Shown: piece after piece, positions 24,112 to 32,117 of the stretch
How the letters are laid out: every line of letters starts with the position of its first letter
How positions within the stretch are numbered: the first letter of the stretch is position 1
Assembly: GCA_045536155.1 (NCBI GenBank)
Contig: JAZSMZ010000067.1
Location: forward strand, 1-43,378
Direction: 5' to 3'
DNA: 43,378 nt
Source of the DNA: JAZQNC01 sp045536155
GTDB taxonomy: Bacteria > Bacillota > Clostridia > Oscillospirales > CAG-272
Translations under genes and position numbers: made by a program
Notes under the pieces: generated by a model
What the model saw: only the letters and a program-made list of their open reading frames with translations
Databases searched by the model: none
What the model was told of the DNA's origin: nothing

Positions 24112-24651
24112 ATGAAACTGATTATTGCATCCGATATACACGGCTCGTCCTACTATTGCTCGCTCCTTTTGGAGAAGGTGGAAAAAGAAGATCCCGACCG
24201 CCTTTTGCTGCTCGGCGATATACTCTACCACGGTCCGCGCAACGACCTTCCCCGCGATTACGATCCGAAAAAGGTAACCGCATCGCTCAACGCGATCGCC
24301 GACAAGATCCTTTGCGTTCGCGGCAACTGCGAAGCCGAGGTTGACCAGATGATGCTCTCCTTCCCCGTTTTGGCCGATTATGCCTTTCTTTTCGACTCAA
24401 AAACAAAGATCACGGCAACTCACGGGCACAAGCTCGATTCGTTCACTCCTCCGAAATCGGATGAGGTAATCGTATACGGTCACACCCACGTTCCGGTAGA
24501 TCACAAAAGCGATAACGGTGGAAGATTTATAAATCCCGGCTCAGTATCCATTCCAAAGCAGTCGTCGCCCCACAGCTATATCGTCTACGAAGACGGCGTT
24601 TTCACCTGGTACGACCTTGAAAGCGGAGAAAGCTACCTCCCCGAATTCTGA
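24112..24651 (+). CDS. yfcE: YfcE/MJ0936-type metallophosphodiesterase
   Basis: 179 residues, typical length. Calcineurin-like metal sites are visible: SDIHGSSYYC (Asp and His), LLLGDILYHGPRN (Asp), VRGNCEAEVD (Asn), TATHGHKLDS (His) and VYGHTHVPVD (two His). Family members hydrolyse phosphodiesters with Mn2+; the natural substrate is not established. AAAGGA precedes the ATG, and a terminator follows the stop. Confidence 0.92.
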   Translation: MKLIIASDIHGSSYYCSLLLEKVEKEDPDRLLLLGDILYHGPRNDLPRDYDPKKVTASLNAIADKILCVRGNCEAEVDQMMLSFPVLADYAFLFDSKTKITATHGHKLDSFTPPKSDEVIVYGHTHVPVDHKSDNGGRFINPGSVSIPKQSSPHSYIVYEDGVFTWYDLESGESYLPEF

Positions 24652-24673
24652 TATCGAATATGCAAATTTTCAA

Positions 24674-24709
24674 TGAGGTGTCGCAAACGCGGCACCTCAT
24701 TTTGTTTTT
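24674..24709. terminator. Terminator between convergent genes
   Basis: GAGGTGTCGC pairs with GCGGCACCTC (one T-G) around AAAC, with ATTTTGTTTTT after it on the plus strand. It also touches the 3' end of the minus-strand gene at 24708. Confidence 0.75.
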
Positions 24710-25832
24710 ATCTTATTATAACCTTGATGCCCATAGCATCGAAATCGGAAAGCATCTTTGCATCGAGTTCGGCACCGTTTGCAACACAAATCATCTTCTT
24801 TACTCTGCCGCCGATGAGCGCAAGCTCATTGGCAAACTGCTTTTTGGACAGATCAAGATGGAATTTCTTGAGCTTTGCGACGAGTGCGATCTTCTTGTCG
24901 AATTTTCCCTCGCCGCCGTTCTTTGCAGCTTCCGCCTTCATGGCCGCATAGATCGAATCGAGCATGGCAACGGTAACGTGAAGCACGTCGGGGCGGTATT
25001 TCTTGATATCGCGGACCGAATTCTTGCCGTTGTCGCCGAATGCGACCGATGCACCTGCCATAAGGGGAGCGAGAATTCCGTAGAACATCTCGTTAATATT
25101 GCCGAGGCGCTGTACCGATACGAACAGATCCTCGCCCGAATATTCAACTGCGGCATGGATCTCGTTAAGCTTGTCAAAGAACTCTTTTTGAGTCATGGTG
25201 GTCATGTTGCCTTCGTCGTCAAAGAATACTGCGCATTCCTTGTCGGGCTTGGGCGCGGGCATGGGCGATGCCTTGCCTATATTATGCAGCGCAAAGCCAA
25301 ATTTTATGAATGTAGCGTAGTCGAGAGTGGTAGATTCGGGCAAAACGTCGTCGCGGTTGCCCGACTGATCGATGAATTTCGCATTGGTATCTACCTGAAT
25401 AAAGAAGCGCACCTTGGGCAGCTCGCTCTGACGTCCTATGTAGTTGCTGCGGCTTCCGCGAGTGAAAACAACGCACTCGCACTTGGCTTCGTTGATCTGC
25501 GCACGCTGTACTTCGGGATCAAGTGCGGGATCGATGTATACAGCACTTGCGGGAACGCACATAGCAGCAAGGTAGCAGGCAACGAGCTCGACCGATTTGT
25601 CGCCTACGACTGCAACTCTCGTACCCTCCATGCCCAGCATCTCAAAGCCTACTCGTGCGGAATCGACAACGTTCTTTATTGCCTCGTGGTTGGCGTGCAT
25701 GTCAACCGAGCCCTTCATGTACATATAGGAAGCTCTGGTGGGATTTTCAAGAGCGTTTTTGCGAACGATCTCATTTATAGAGGATACGGTAAAACCCGTT
25801 CTTACGGATGCATTCTTTTTCTTATCTGCCAT
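24708..25832 (-). CDS. Truncated ANL-superfamily (acyl synthetase-like) pseudoenzyme
   Basis: 374 residues. The fold follows the N-terminal domain of acyl-CoA/ACP synthetases: EGTRVAVVGDKSVELVACYL and VYIDPALDPEVQRAQINEAK line up with the matching parts of the synthetase at 12048. The ATP-loop (usual TSGTTG-x-x-KG) is replaced by FFDDEGNMTTMTQKEF, and the protein stops at FDAMGIKVIIR, just before the A5 motif, so A5, A7, A8 and the lid domain (about 190 residues) are missing. The frame is clean, with its own consensus promoter, a good ribosome site (AAGGAG) and a terminator, so it looks maintained, not decayed. It cannot adenylate by the usual mechanism; a binding or regulatory role is inference. 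Confidence 0.75.
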   Translation of the reverse strand: MADKKKNASVRTGFTVSSINEIVRKNALENPTRASYMYMKGSVDMHANHEAIKNVVDSARVGFEMLGMEGTRVAVVGDKSVELVACYLAAMCVPASAVYIDPALDPEVQRAQINEAKCECVVFTRGSRSNYIGRQSELPKVRFFIQVDTNAKFIDQSGNRDDVLPESTTLDYATFIKFGFALHNIGKASPMPAPKPDKECAVFFDDEGNMTTMTQKEFFDKLNEIHAAVEYSGEDLFVSVQRLGNINEMFYGILAPLMAGASVAFGDNGKNSVRDIKKYRPDVLHVTVAMLDSIYAAMKAEAAKNGGEGKFDKKIALVAKLKKFHLDLSKKQFANELALIGGRVKKMICVANGAELDAKMLSDFDAMGIKVIIR

Positions 25833-25883
25833 TTGTCTTTTTTCTCCTTGAATTTGCTTTGTTTATATTTATCCTTATTTTAT

Positions 25884-25912
25884 ATTATATACCCAACAAA
25901 AAGGAATGTCAA
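25884..25912 (-). promoter_or_regulatory. Consensus promoter of the truncated synthetase gene
   Basis: Read on the minus strand: TTGACA, 17 bp, TATAAT, an exact match about 50 bp before the start codon. Confidence 0.87.
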
Positions 25913-25929
25913 GCGATTTTCTCTCTCAT

Positions 25930-26772
25930 TTAGCCGTTTTTAGCCTTTTCGGGGCTTTTGCCGAAATGATTCTTATACGCGCGTGAAAACGAATATATCG
26001 ATTGATATCCAACGATCTCGGCCACCTCGGTCACCCTCTTCGTTTTCAGCAGCTCACGCGCCGAAAGCAGGCGTATTTTGTTGCGGTACTGTATCAGCCC
26101 TACCCCGAATTGCTTTTTGAACAGCTTTTCTATGTGGTATTTGTTGTATCCGAACTGTCTTTCAAAATCGTCAAGGCTCATTTTATGTGCCGACTCCGAT
26201 TTGATAAAATCCTTGATGTGGTGCGCGAGTGAATATCCCCCGTCTTCATTGGAAGAGAGCGCATTCTGAAAATTCTCTCCGATTATTATATCGAGTATTT
26301 CAAGGAGCAGACCCCTTTTTTTGATCTGATTTTTGTCGCTTTTGTCACATACGATACGGTAAAATATCTCTAAAAATTCGCTTTTATCCTCGCATTTGAC
26401 AAAGGGACTCGTGTAAAAGGCAAAGGGATCGTGCTCAACGAGCTGCCTTTCGCTTTCGGTAAAGTCAGACGAATCCTTGAACGATATCGGAGTTGCACTG
26501 CTCTCGGGCGAATATTTCAGACTGAAATGAATATGCGGCTGGGAGATCTCGTCACCGTTGCTTTTAATGCTGTGTCTGACGTTCGGATGAAAAAGGATTA
26601 TATCTCCCTCTTTCGCACCGTATTCCCGACCGCCGTACCAAAGCACAAAGCTCCCTCTTTCGACGTAGATAAGCTCAAAATCGAAAAGAACTCTCCGCTT
26701 CATGTAAAAATCCTTCGGCAGAACCGACTCCGTCGCCAGACGTATGTATGGATTTATCGTGTTAATATTCAT
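25930..26772 (-). CDS. AraC-family regulator divergent from the GH172 gene
   Basis: 280 residues. The N-terminal cupin domain (about 20-110; YGAKEGDIILFHPNVRHSIK) is followed by the AraC DNA-binding domain (about 180-278; MSLDDFERQFGYNKYHIEKL and TEVAEIVGYQSIYSFSRAYK). Family members usually sense a sugar and control the neighbouring sugar gene. The divergent neighbour at 26875 is a glycoside hydrolase-like gene, so it is the likely target. The ribosome site is weak (GCGGTGA). Confidence 0.87.
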   Translation of the reverse strand: MNINTINPYIRLATESVLPKDFYMKRRVLFDFELIYVERGSFVLWYGGREYGAKEGDIILFHPNVRHSIKSNGDEISQPHIHFSLKYSPESSATPISFKDSSDFTESERQLVEHDPFAFYTSPFVKCEDKSEFLEIFYRIVCDKSDKNQIKKRGLLLEILDIIIGENFQNALSSNEDGGYSLAHHIKDFIKSESAHKMSLDDFERQFGYNKYHIEKLFKKQFGVGLIQYRNKIRLLSARELLKTKRVTEVAEIVGYQSIYSFSRAYKNHFGKSPEKAKNG

Positions 26773-26820
26773 CGCATCACCGCAAGAAATGTTAAATTAA
26801 TGCCAACAATAGATATTTGT

Positions 26821-26836
26821 ATTATAGCGCAATAAT
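26821..26836. promoter_or_regulatory. Palindrome in the araC/GH172 intergenic region
   Basis: ATTATAGCGCAATAAT is palindromic except for one central pair. It lies between the divergent genes near a weak plus-strand promoter (TTGTAT, 16 bp, TAAAAT), so it may be an operator. Evidence is shape and position only. Confidence 0.35.
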
Positions 26837-26874
26837 GTTAAAATATCAATAGCTAAATTTTTAAGGAGCAAAAT

Positions 26875-27936
26875 ATGTTAAATTCGCTGACGACCAAAAA
26901 GAATATAAGATCATTTTCTCTTTCCGCCGAAAACATCACAGGTGAAAAGGGCAAGGGCGCTATGTGTCCCGTTGAGGAAGGTACCGCTCACGTTGCGGCG
27001 CGCGAGCTTGGAGTGGGCTGGAAGGTCAACCCCTGCCTTGAGATCGCCGCTAAGGGCAAGCTGACTCTGGCTGACATAAGCGGTCAGGGCGTGATAAAGC
27101 ACATCTGGATCACCGACACCCTCGCCGAGGAAAGATGCCTTATTCTGCGCATCTACTTTGATGGTCATCAAAATCCCGCCGTTGAGGCTCCCCTCTCCGA
27201 CTTCTTTGCGGCGGCAATTCACAACGAATACCGCCAACTGTCGAGCATAGCAGTGTGCGTTAATCCGCAAAAGGCGATGAACTGCTATTTCGAAATGCCC
27301 TATTTCACCGGCTTCAGAATCGAGGTCGAAAACCTCAGCACAAGCTCGGGACATATTTATTATCAGATCGATTGCGAGGAAAAAGAACTGCCCGAGGACA
27401 CTCTCTACTTCCATGCACAGTTCCGCCGTCAGAACCCCATCCCCTACAAAACTCCCTACACCATCCTTGACAACGTCAAGGGCAACGGACATTACGTCGG
27501 TACCTACCTGTTTTGGGGTGTCAAGAGCAACGGCTGGTGGGGCGAGGGCGAGATAAAGTTCTATATCGACGGCGACGGCGAATATCCCACCATCTGCGGC
27601 ACGGGCACCGAGGACTATTTCTGCGGCTCGCACAACTTCGACGTAAAGGGCAAATATACCGAATTCTGTACTCCCTATGCCGGAATGTACAAGGTAGAGC
27701 GCACCGACGAAACGTATCAGGCACAGAGATATTTCAATATGTACCGCTGGCACGTCACCGATCCGATATACTTTAAAAACGATCTCAAGGTAACCATTCA
27801 GGCGCTCGGCTGGCGAAGCGAGGGCAGATACCGCGCGTTAATGGACGATATCTCCTCCGTTGCGTATTGGTATTCGGACACGCTCGACGACGTTTATCCC
27901 ACCTTCCCCACAAAGGACGAGCTTGAACACTGCTGA
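26875..27936 (+). CDS. DUF2961 / glycoside hydrolase family 172 protein
   Basis: 353 residues, the normal size of a single DUF2961 domain. Family marks are GQGVIKHIWIT near residue 70, LRIYFDGHQNPAVEAPLSDF, YFEMPYFTGFRIEVEN, GWWGEGEIKFYIDGD and CGTGTEDYFCG, whose Glu belongs to the conserved acidic set. Characterised GH172 enzymes act on furanosides such as alpha-D-fructofuranose or arabinofuranose linkages. There is no signal peptide, so it is probably cytoplasmic. AAGGAG precedes the ATG. Control by the divergent AraC gene is likely. Confidence 0.9.
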   Translation: MLNSLTTKKNIRSFSLSAENITGEKGKGAMCPVEEGTAHVAARELGVGWKVNPCLEIAAKGKLTLADISGQGVIKHIWITDTLAEERCLILRIYFDGHQNPAVEAPLSDFFAAAIHNEYRQLSSIAVCVNPQKAMNCYFEMPYFTGFRIEVENLSTSSGHIYYQIDCEEKELPEDTLYFHAQFRRQNPIPYKTPYTILDNVKGNGHYVGTYLFWGVKSNGWWGEGEIKFYIDGDGEYPTICGTGTEDYFCGSHNFDVKGKYTEFCTPYAGMYKVERTDETYQAQRYFNMYRWHVTDPIYFKNDLKVTIQALGWRSEGRYRALMDDISSVAYWYSDTLDDVYPTFPTKDELEHC

Positions 27937-27948
27937 CAAAACCGACAT

Positions 27949-27980
27949 AAAAAGCGCGGATATCAAATCCGCGCTTTTTT
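27949..27980. terminator. Bidirectional terminator between GH172 and the spoVT tail
   Basis: AAAGCGCGGAT pairs with ATCCGCGCTTT with T-runs on both sides. It is the natural terminator of spoVT on the minus strand. Confidence 0.9.
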
Positions 27981-27984
27981 GCGT

Positions 27985-30210
27985 TTAATCCTCAAATTGT
28001 TTTCCGAGAAATCCTGCCGCCGTCTGCACAAGCTTCTGCTCGATGTCGTTTGCGGGGACATAAAGCTCGGCCGCAGAGCGAAGGGAGAGCACGCAGCCGG
28101 TGATGTCGCCGTCCGCTATTATGGGCATGGCGCATCCGACCTGCCAGCCGTTTGAATCGTCGTTTGATACCAAAACTGTCTTGTCCTGATTTGCCACGTA
28201 AAGTGCGCGCTTTTCGATGATGCCCTCAAGCTCGGCCGAAAGCCGCTTTTCGTAGAGCTCGCGCTTGGGAAGTCCGGCACATGCGATAACCGCATCGCGG
28301 TCGCATATCGCAACGGCAAACCCTCCCGTTTTGTGCAGCGTTTCCGCATATTGCGCAGCAAATTCGCTTAATTCGCCGATAGGCGAGTATTTTTTGAATA
28401 TCACCTCGCCGTCGCGATCGGTGTATATTTCAAGCGGGTCGCCGCCACAGATAACATTGACACGAAAAACCTTATCGCGCCGCTTTTTAGCGCGTTGGGC
28501 TGCCACGATTGTATAATCATCGTCGGCTCTTTCGATATTTTCCGTGCCTAAATTAAAATTTACAGCTTCTTCGCTTTCTTCTCCATTCTTAAAATGCTCT
28601 ATTGTACCGGTGCGAAGAAGTTCATCGATATCGGCTTTAAGTTTGACATCGATATGATCTTCATAAACTATTATCCTATCAATAATCAAATTGATGTCGT
28701 TTCTGTCAAGTTTATCTTTTTCAATAATAGCATTAAATAAATCTATGACCGTCTTTGACACGCGATTAACTCTTATAATTGTATTGGCAGCGTCGGATAC
28801 CATAACAAGTTGATTGGTAAGACCTTCAATTCTATTGTTCGCCTCTTCGATTAATGCATCGTAGGTTTCTTCCAGTATCTTTGCATTGTCCTTATGCCTT
28901 ATCATGTCGCGTGTCTTTTGACGAGTCAAGGTCATCAATTCTTCTCTTTCGGCATCAATCTGTCGACTAAGCTCTTCGGCAGCTATCTTACTGCTTTCAG
29001 TTGCTCTTTGCTCATGACTCAACACCTCTTTTAAAATGTTCATCATACTCGAAGAATTATCTCTTACACGCGCTATATATTCTTTAAGCACGGTATCAAG
29101 AAACCTGGCTTTGATATGATGAGAAGTACAACCGGCACGTCCTCTTACGTGATACGTTCCGCATGTATATGCTTCTTCAAGATCCTTACGGCTCATGGCA
29201 AACATATGATTGCCGCAATCACCGCAAAAAAGATATCCGGAGTAAGTATTGTCATACTTTTTCACACCGCGATAAGCGTTTTTTGTGCGTTGTTTAAGAA
29301 GTTCTTGCGTAGTAGCAAAAACTCGGTAATCAACAATTGCCTCGTGATGGTTTTCGAATACAATATGCTCACTTTTGTCCAACGGCACAGCATTGCCGTT
29401 GATTTTTTTACGGTGATATTTTCTTTCGCGCAACGTGCCGATATAGAAATCATTATTTAAAATTTCAGAAACGGTGATAATGCTCCACTGTTCTCTGACC
29501 TTAGCTCTATACTCATCTCCTGCAGCTTCTTTGCGTGCCTTTTCTCTCATTCTCGGTGTGGGAATATGTTTGTCGGTTAAATAATTTGCAATTCTTTTAT
29601 AACCCCAGCCATCAACATAAAGCTTAAATATCGTTCTGACAACTTCGGCAGCCGGCTCGTCAACCTCAAAGATCATTTTCTTGGAATTTGTAATTACATA
29701 TCCGTACGGCACAGAACAGATCCATTCCCCTTTGGCCTGACGGCTTGCAATAACATCGGATACCTTTCGGCTGGCATCGGTTACCGGCATTTCATTTACA
29801 AAAAAGTAGAGCTTAATCTTCAGCCAGTCATCGGTATGATCCTGATAGTAATCCACTCCATCACCAATTGCAATAATTCTGATATCATGTTCAGCAAGAT
29901 CTTCAAATTCGGCAAGCCCCTTTCCCGTACGTCTGGAAAAACGGCTTAGATCTTTAACGATGAGTATATCATACTCGCCGCCGAGCAATTTGGGGCGAAG
30001 TTTTTGATAGTAATCGGGACGCTGCTCAAAAGTATATCCCGAATGATCTCTATCCTCGTAATAGTCAACCGTACTTGTCGGAAAATGAAGTTTACAATAT
30101 TCGCTGATTATTGCTTTTTGATTTTCAATACTTGTATTGTCCTTATTCAATTCAAGATCAACAGATATTCGCGTATATGCGGCTATCTTCAATTCATTCA
30201 ACAACATCAT
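27985..30210 (-). CDS. Large serine recombinase fused in frame to the SpoVT C-terminus (integration chimera)
   Basis: 741 residues. Residues 8-160 are a resolvase catalytic domain (nucleophile S16 in AAYTRIS; VKDLSRFSRRTGKG), about 175-290 the recombinase domain, about 345-395 a zinc ribbon (YLFCGDCGNHM, then TCGTYHVRGRAGC), and about 405-490 a coiled coil typical of large serine integrases. From residue 589 to the end the sequence is SpoVT: GGDPLEIYTDRDGEVIFKKY, SPIGELSEFAAQYAETL, QTAAGFLGKQFED, with a GAF-type domain. SpoVT normally begins with about 30 further residues that complete its AbrB-like DNA-binding fold; these are missing. Base composition rises in GC left of about 28,450, at the junction. 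The reading is an element integrated inside spoVT, so that the recombinase gene runs into the host gene. GGAGAA precedes the ATG. Confidence 0.9.
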   Translation of the reverse strand: MMLLNELKIAAYTRISVDLELNKDNTSIENQKAIISEYCKLHFPTSTVDYYEDRDHSGYTFEQRPDYYQKLRPKLLGGEYDILIVKDLSRFSRRTGKGLAEFEDLAEHDIRIIAIGDGVDYYQDHTDDWLKIKLYFFVNEMPVTDASRKVSDVIASRQAKGEWICSVPYGYVITNSKKMIFEVDEPAAEVVRTIFKLYVDGWGYKRIANYLTDKHIPTPRMREKARKEAAGDEYRAKVREQWSIITVSEILNNDFYIGTLRERKYHRKKINGNAVPLDKSEHIVFENHHEAIVDYRVFATTQELLKQRTKNAYRGVKKYDNTYSGYLFCGDCGNHMFAMSRKDLEEAYTCGTYHVRGRAGCTSHHIKARFLDTVLKEYIARVRDNSSSMMNILKEVLSHEQRATESSKIAAEELSRQIDAEREELMTLTRQKTRDMIRHKDNAKILEETYDALIEEANNRIEGLTNQLVMVSDAANTIIRVNRVSKTVIDLFNAIIEKDKLDRNDINLIIDRIIVYEDHIDVKLKADIDELLRTGTIEHFKNGEESEEAVNFNLGTENIERADDDYTIVAAQRAKKRRDKVFRVNVICGGDPLEIYTDRDGEVIFKKYSPIGELSEFAAQYAETLHKTGGFAVAICDRDAVIACAGLPKRELYEKRLSAELEGIIEKRALYVANQDKTVLVSNDDSNGWQVGCAMPIIADGDITGCVLSLRSAAELYVPANDIEQKLVQTAAGFLGKQFED
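28438..28450 (-). other. Probable attachment-site junction inside spoVT
   Basis: The protein switches from recombinase tail (KRRDKVFRVNVIC) to SpoVT (GGDPLEIYTDRD) here. The codons are TGT-GGC-GGC-GAC on the minus strand. The exact crossover dinucleotide cannot be fixed without the empty site or the other end. Confidence 0.6.
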
Positions 30211-30236
30211 ATTTCTCCATAAAAATTATTAACATC

Positions 30237-30265
30237 ATTGTAACTAATATTTTTACGTTTGTCAA
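30237..30265 (-). promoter_or_regulatory. Recombinase promoter
   Basis: Read on the minus strand: TTGACA, 17 bp, TACAAT, about 30 bp before the recombinase ATG. Confidence 0.82.
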
Positions 30266-30310
30266 TCATTTTGAGTAATAAAAACAATAACTAACGGTTA
30301 ACAATAATTG

Positions 30311-30338
30311 AAAAATGCCTTAAGTTTATCTTAAGGCA
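30311..30338 (-). terminator. Terminator of the 73-residue gene
   Basis: TGCCTTAAG pairs with CTTAAGGCA around five bases and is followed by TTTTTC on the minus strand. Confidence 0.75.
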
Positions 30339-30356
30339 CGTTTTGTTTGTATTGTA

Positions 30357-30578
30357 TTACATTGATTTGTCATCAACATCAATGGCATGCTTCAAAATAT
30401 CTTTTGTTAATGTTGTCAAATCTCCGTCACCTGACTTAAATACTGCAACTCGATACTTTTTCATTTTATATTCTGCATATATCGGTTTTAATTCGTCCTG
30501 TAATTTCGAATCATAGGCCTCCGATTTTGTAAGCCATATCGAAACATATTTATTTTCATCGTGTATAATCATTTCCAT
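30357..30578 (-). CDS. Small hypothetical protein of the integrated element
   Basis: 73 residues from ATG 30578, eight bases after GGAGG; a GTG three codons earlier is too close to that site. It begins MEMIIHDENKYVSIWLTKSE and is mixed alpha/beta, acidic and soluble in appearance. I know similar short proteins only as unnamed neighbours of recombinases in clostridial elements, so I give no function. About 250 bp to its right (30,579-30,833) hold no gene I can support. Confidence 0.75.
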   Translation of the reverse strand: MEMIIHDENKYVSIWLTKSEAYDSKLQDELKPIYAEYKMKKYRVAVFKSGDGDLTTLTKDILKHAIDVDDKSM

Positions 30579-30833
30579 ATGGCTCACCTCCCTTGATTAC
30601 AATTTTTAACTGATGTATATATAATTATTCATTCATCTGATTGTAGCAACCGTTGTTTTTTTAATATTTTACTTTGATATATTGATGAAAACTTTTATCA
30701 TCCCAAACTTTGCTCATTTCTCTTTATTGGAAATTATGCTATTATGCGCATGTTCGACAATCCTTCATTTGATAATATTATACTCTTTTTCGAAGAAGAT
30801 CCCTTTGTGCAATACAATATAGCGCCATTTAAT

Positions 30834-31952
30834 TTAACTGAAAAACGCTTTTTCCCATTTTTCGAAGCTTATAGTTTCGAACCGTACCCTTTCACCCAAA
30901 TATTGTTCGAGCACCTCTTTTTGGTAATCAAAGCAAACAACCACTCCTTCCATATCATAAATCTCCAAGCTCCTTTTGAAGCGTTTGATACGCGGCCAAT
31001 CGAAGGTATGCGCAAACAATACCGGAAGTCCATCCTCGGTAAATGCATCATTTTCGATTGCGGAAGATGGATTATGTTCGCAAAGATCGGTTTTTAAAAT
31101 CTCATTCAGCTGTTTGTTCAAATACGTGTCGCAAAGTAATTGAATCAGTCGTTCACCTTTACGGTCATTGGTCAGAAAAAAGAAATGCTCATAGCAATCT
31201 TCATCTATTGCATACAACGTGTTTGTGGCAACTGTAAGAAGCTTATACGCCGTTTCTATATTATTGGCAAGCAGTATCGCCTTTCCTTTATTCGGAAGAT
31301 ACAGACCATATTGCCGCTGCAAACAACAGTTATTCATCAAAAATACTTTTGTTCGCATTTCAGCATTATTCGACCACTTCATCAATGAACCGCCAAGATT
31401 GTATACGACAAATAAATCATCTGCCGAAAGCAGCACCCCCACGGAACGTGCACCGGAGATCTTTACAGCTTCTTGACCTATTGACTTGATCTCACGTGAA
31501 TTAAAGAAAAAAGGTTCATCGATCTGCAATGCGGTTGATAGGGGTATGGGCGTAAATACATTAGGCTTTTCGTCGCGGTAAACGTGCACACCTGCATTGA
31601 TCATAGTAACCGTAGTTTCTGCTATACGACGCAATCGAATCCGACGAGTAATCTCACTTTTGAGATGATTTGTGTCGTTGTCGCCGGTTAACCAGAATTG
31701 AAACCTATCAGGATTTTTTTCGAGCAGCAGCGTCTTACCGTTTTTTGAAAGACGAAATGCTCGATACTTATCAGCGTAGTATGTATGAATCATTTTTTGT
31801 TTTTTTAGTTCTTTAATCAAATTCATTTTGTATCTCTCTCCACCGGTCAATCTGGGCAACTGGTCAACCGGGAATTCGCCGCACATGGCGATTAAAGAGA
31901 GTATAAGATATCGTATTGAGTTATCCATGGGCATAGGTATTTGTTTTTTCAT
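30834..31952 (-). CDS. Hypothetical element protein with N-terminal winged-helix-like region
   Basis: 372 residues. Residues about 8-75 (IRYLILSLIAMCGEFPVDQL, then LIKELKKQKMIHTYYADKYR) look like a winged helix. A mixed alpha/beta body with no motif I can name follows, ending in FDYQKEVLEQYLGERVRFET. Replication-relaxation or relaxase-accessory proteins of clostridial elements have this layout, but the match is by general shape only. GGAGG lies nine bases before the ATG. It lies between the 73-residue gene and the gene at 32118, all on the minus strand. Confidence 0.7.
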   Translation of the reverse strand: MKKQIPMPMDNSIRYLILSLIAMCGEFPVDQLPRLTGGERYKMNLIKELKKQKMIHTYYADKYRAFRLSKNGKTLLLEKNPDRFQFWLTGDNDTNHLKSEITRRIRLRRIAETTVTMINAGVHVYRDEKPNVFTPIPLSTALQIDEPFFFNSREIKSIGQEAVKISGARSVGVLLSADDLFVVYNLGGSLMKWSNNAEMRTKVFLMNNCCLQRQYGLYLPNKGKAILLANNIETAYKLLTVATNTLYAIDEDCYEHFFFLTNDRKGERLIQLLCDTYLNKQLNEILKTDLCEHNPSSAIENDAFTEDGLPVLFAHTFDWPRIKRFKRSLEIYDMEGVVVCFDYQKEVLEQYLGERVRFETISFEKWEKAFFS

Positions 31953-31967
31953 AGCTGTTTTCCTCCA

Positions 31968-32087
31968 TTATTTTTTCTTACCGCTACCTCCAATCATTTC
32001 GGTAAAAAAATCGAGTATGAGACAAGCATTTTTCCCTGCAAATAAGCGTTTTTCAGATCTTTTTACCGTCCTGCCAAATTGATTGTT
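31968..32087 (-). other. Possible small ORF without a normal start
   Basis: A 39-codon open frame between the genes at 30834 and 32118 reads FGRTVKRSEKRLFAGKNACL and ends EMIGGSGKKK. It looks protein-like, yet the only in-frame ATG is near its end and a stop lies just before it. It may be a decayed small gene of the element or use a rare start. Confidence 0.25.
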
Positions 32088-32117
32088 TTAACTTTTGCGG
32101 TTTTGGTATCCCTCAAT

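Noticed and set aside
24660..25943. A 427-codon plus-strand frame over the truncated acyl synthetase
   Set aside because: The minus-strand protein aligns with ANL synthetases and has promoter and ribosome site; the plus frame is a shadow.
30744..31097. A 117-codon plus-strand frame near the element's hypothetical gene
   Set aside because: Most of it is antisense to the better supported 372-residue gene and it has no ribosome site.
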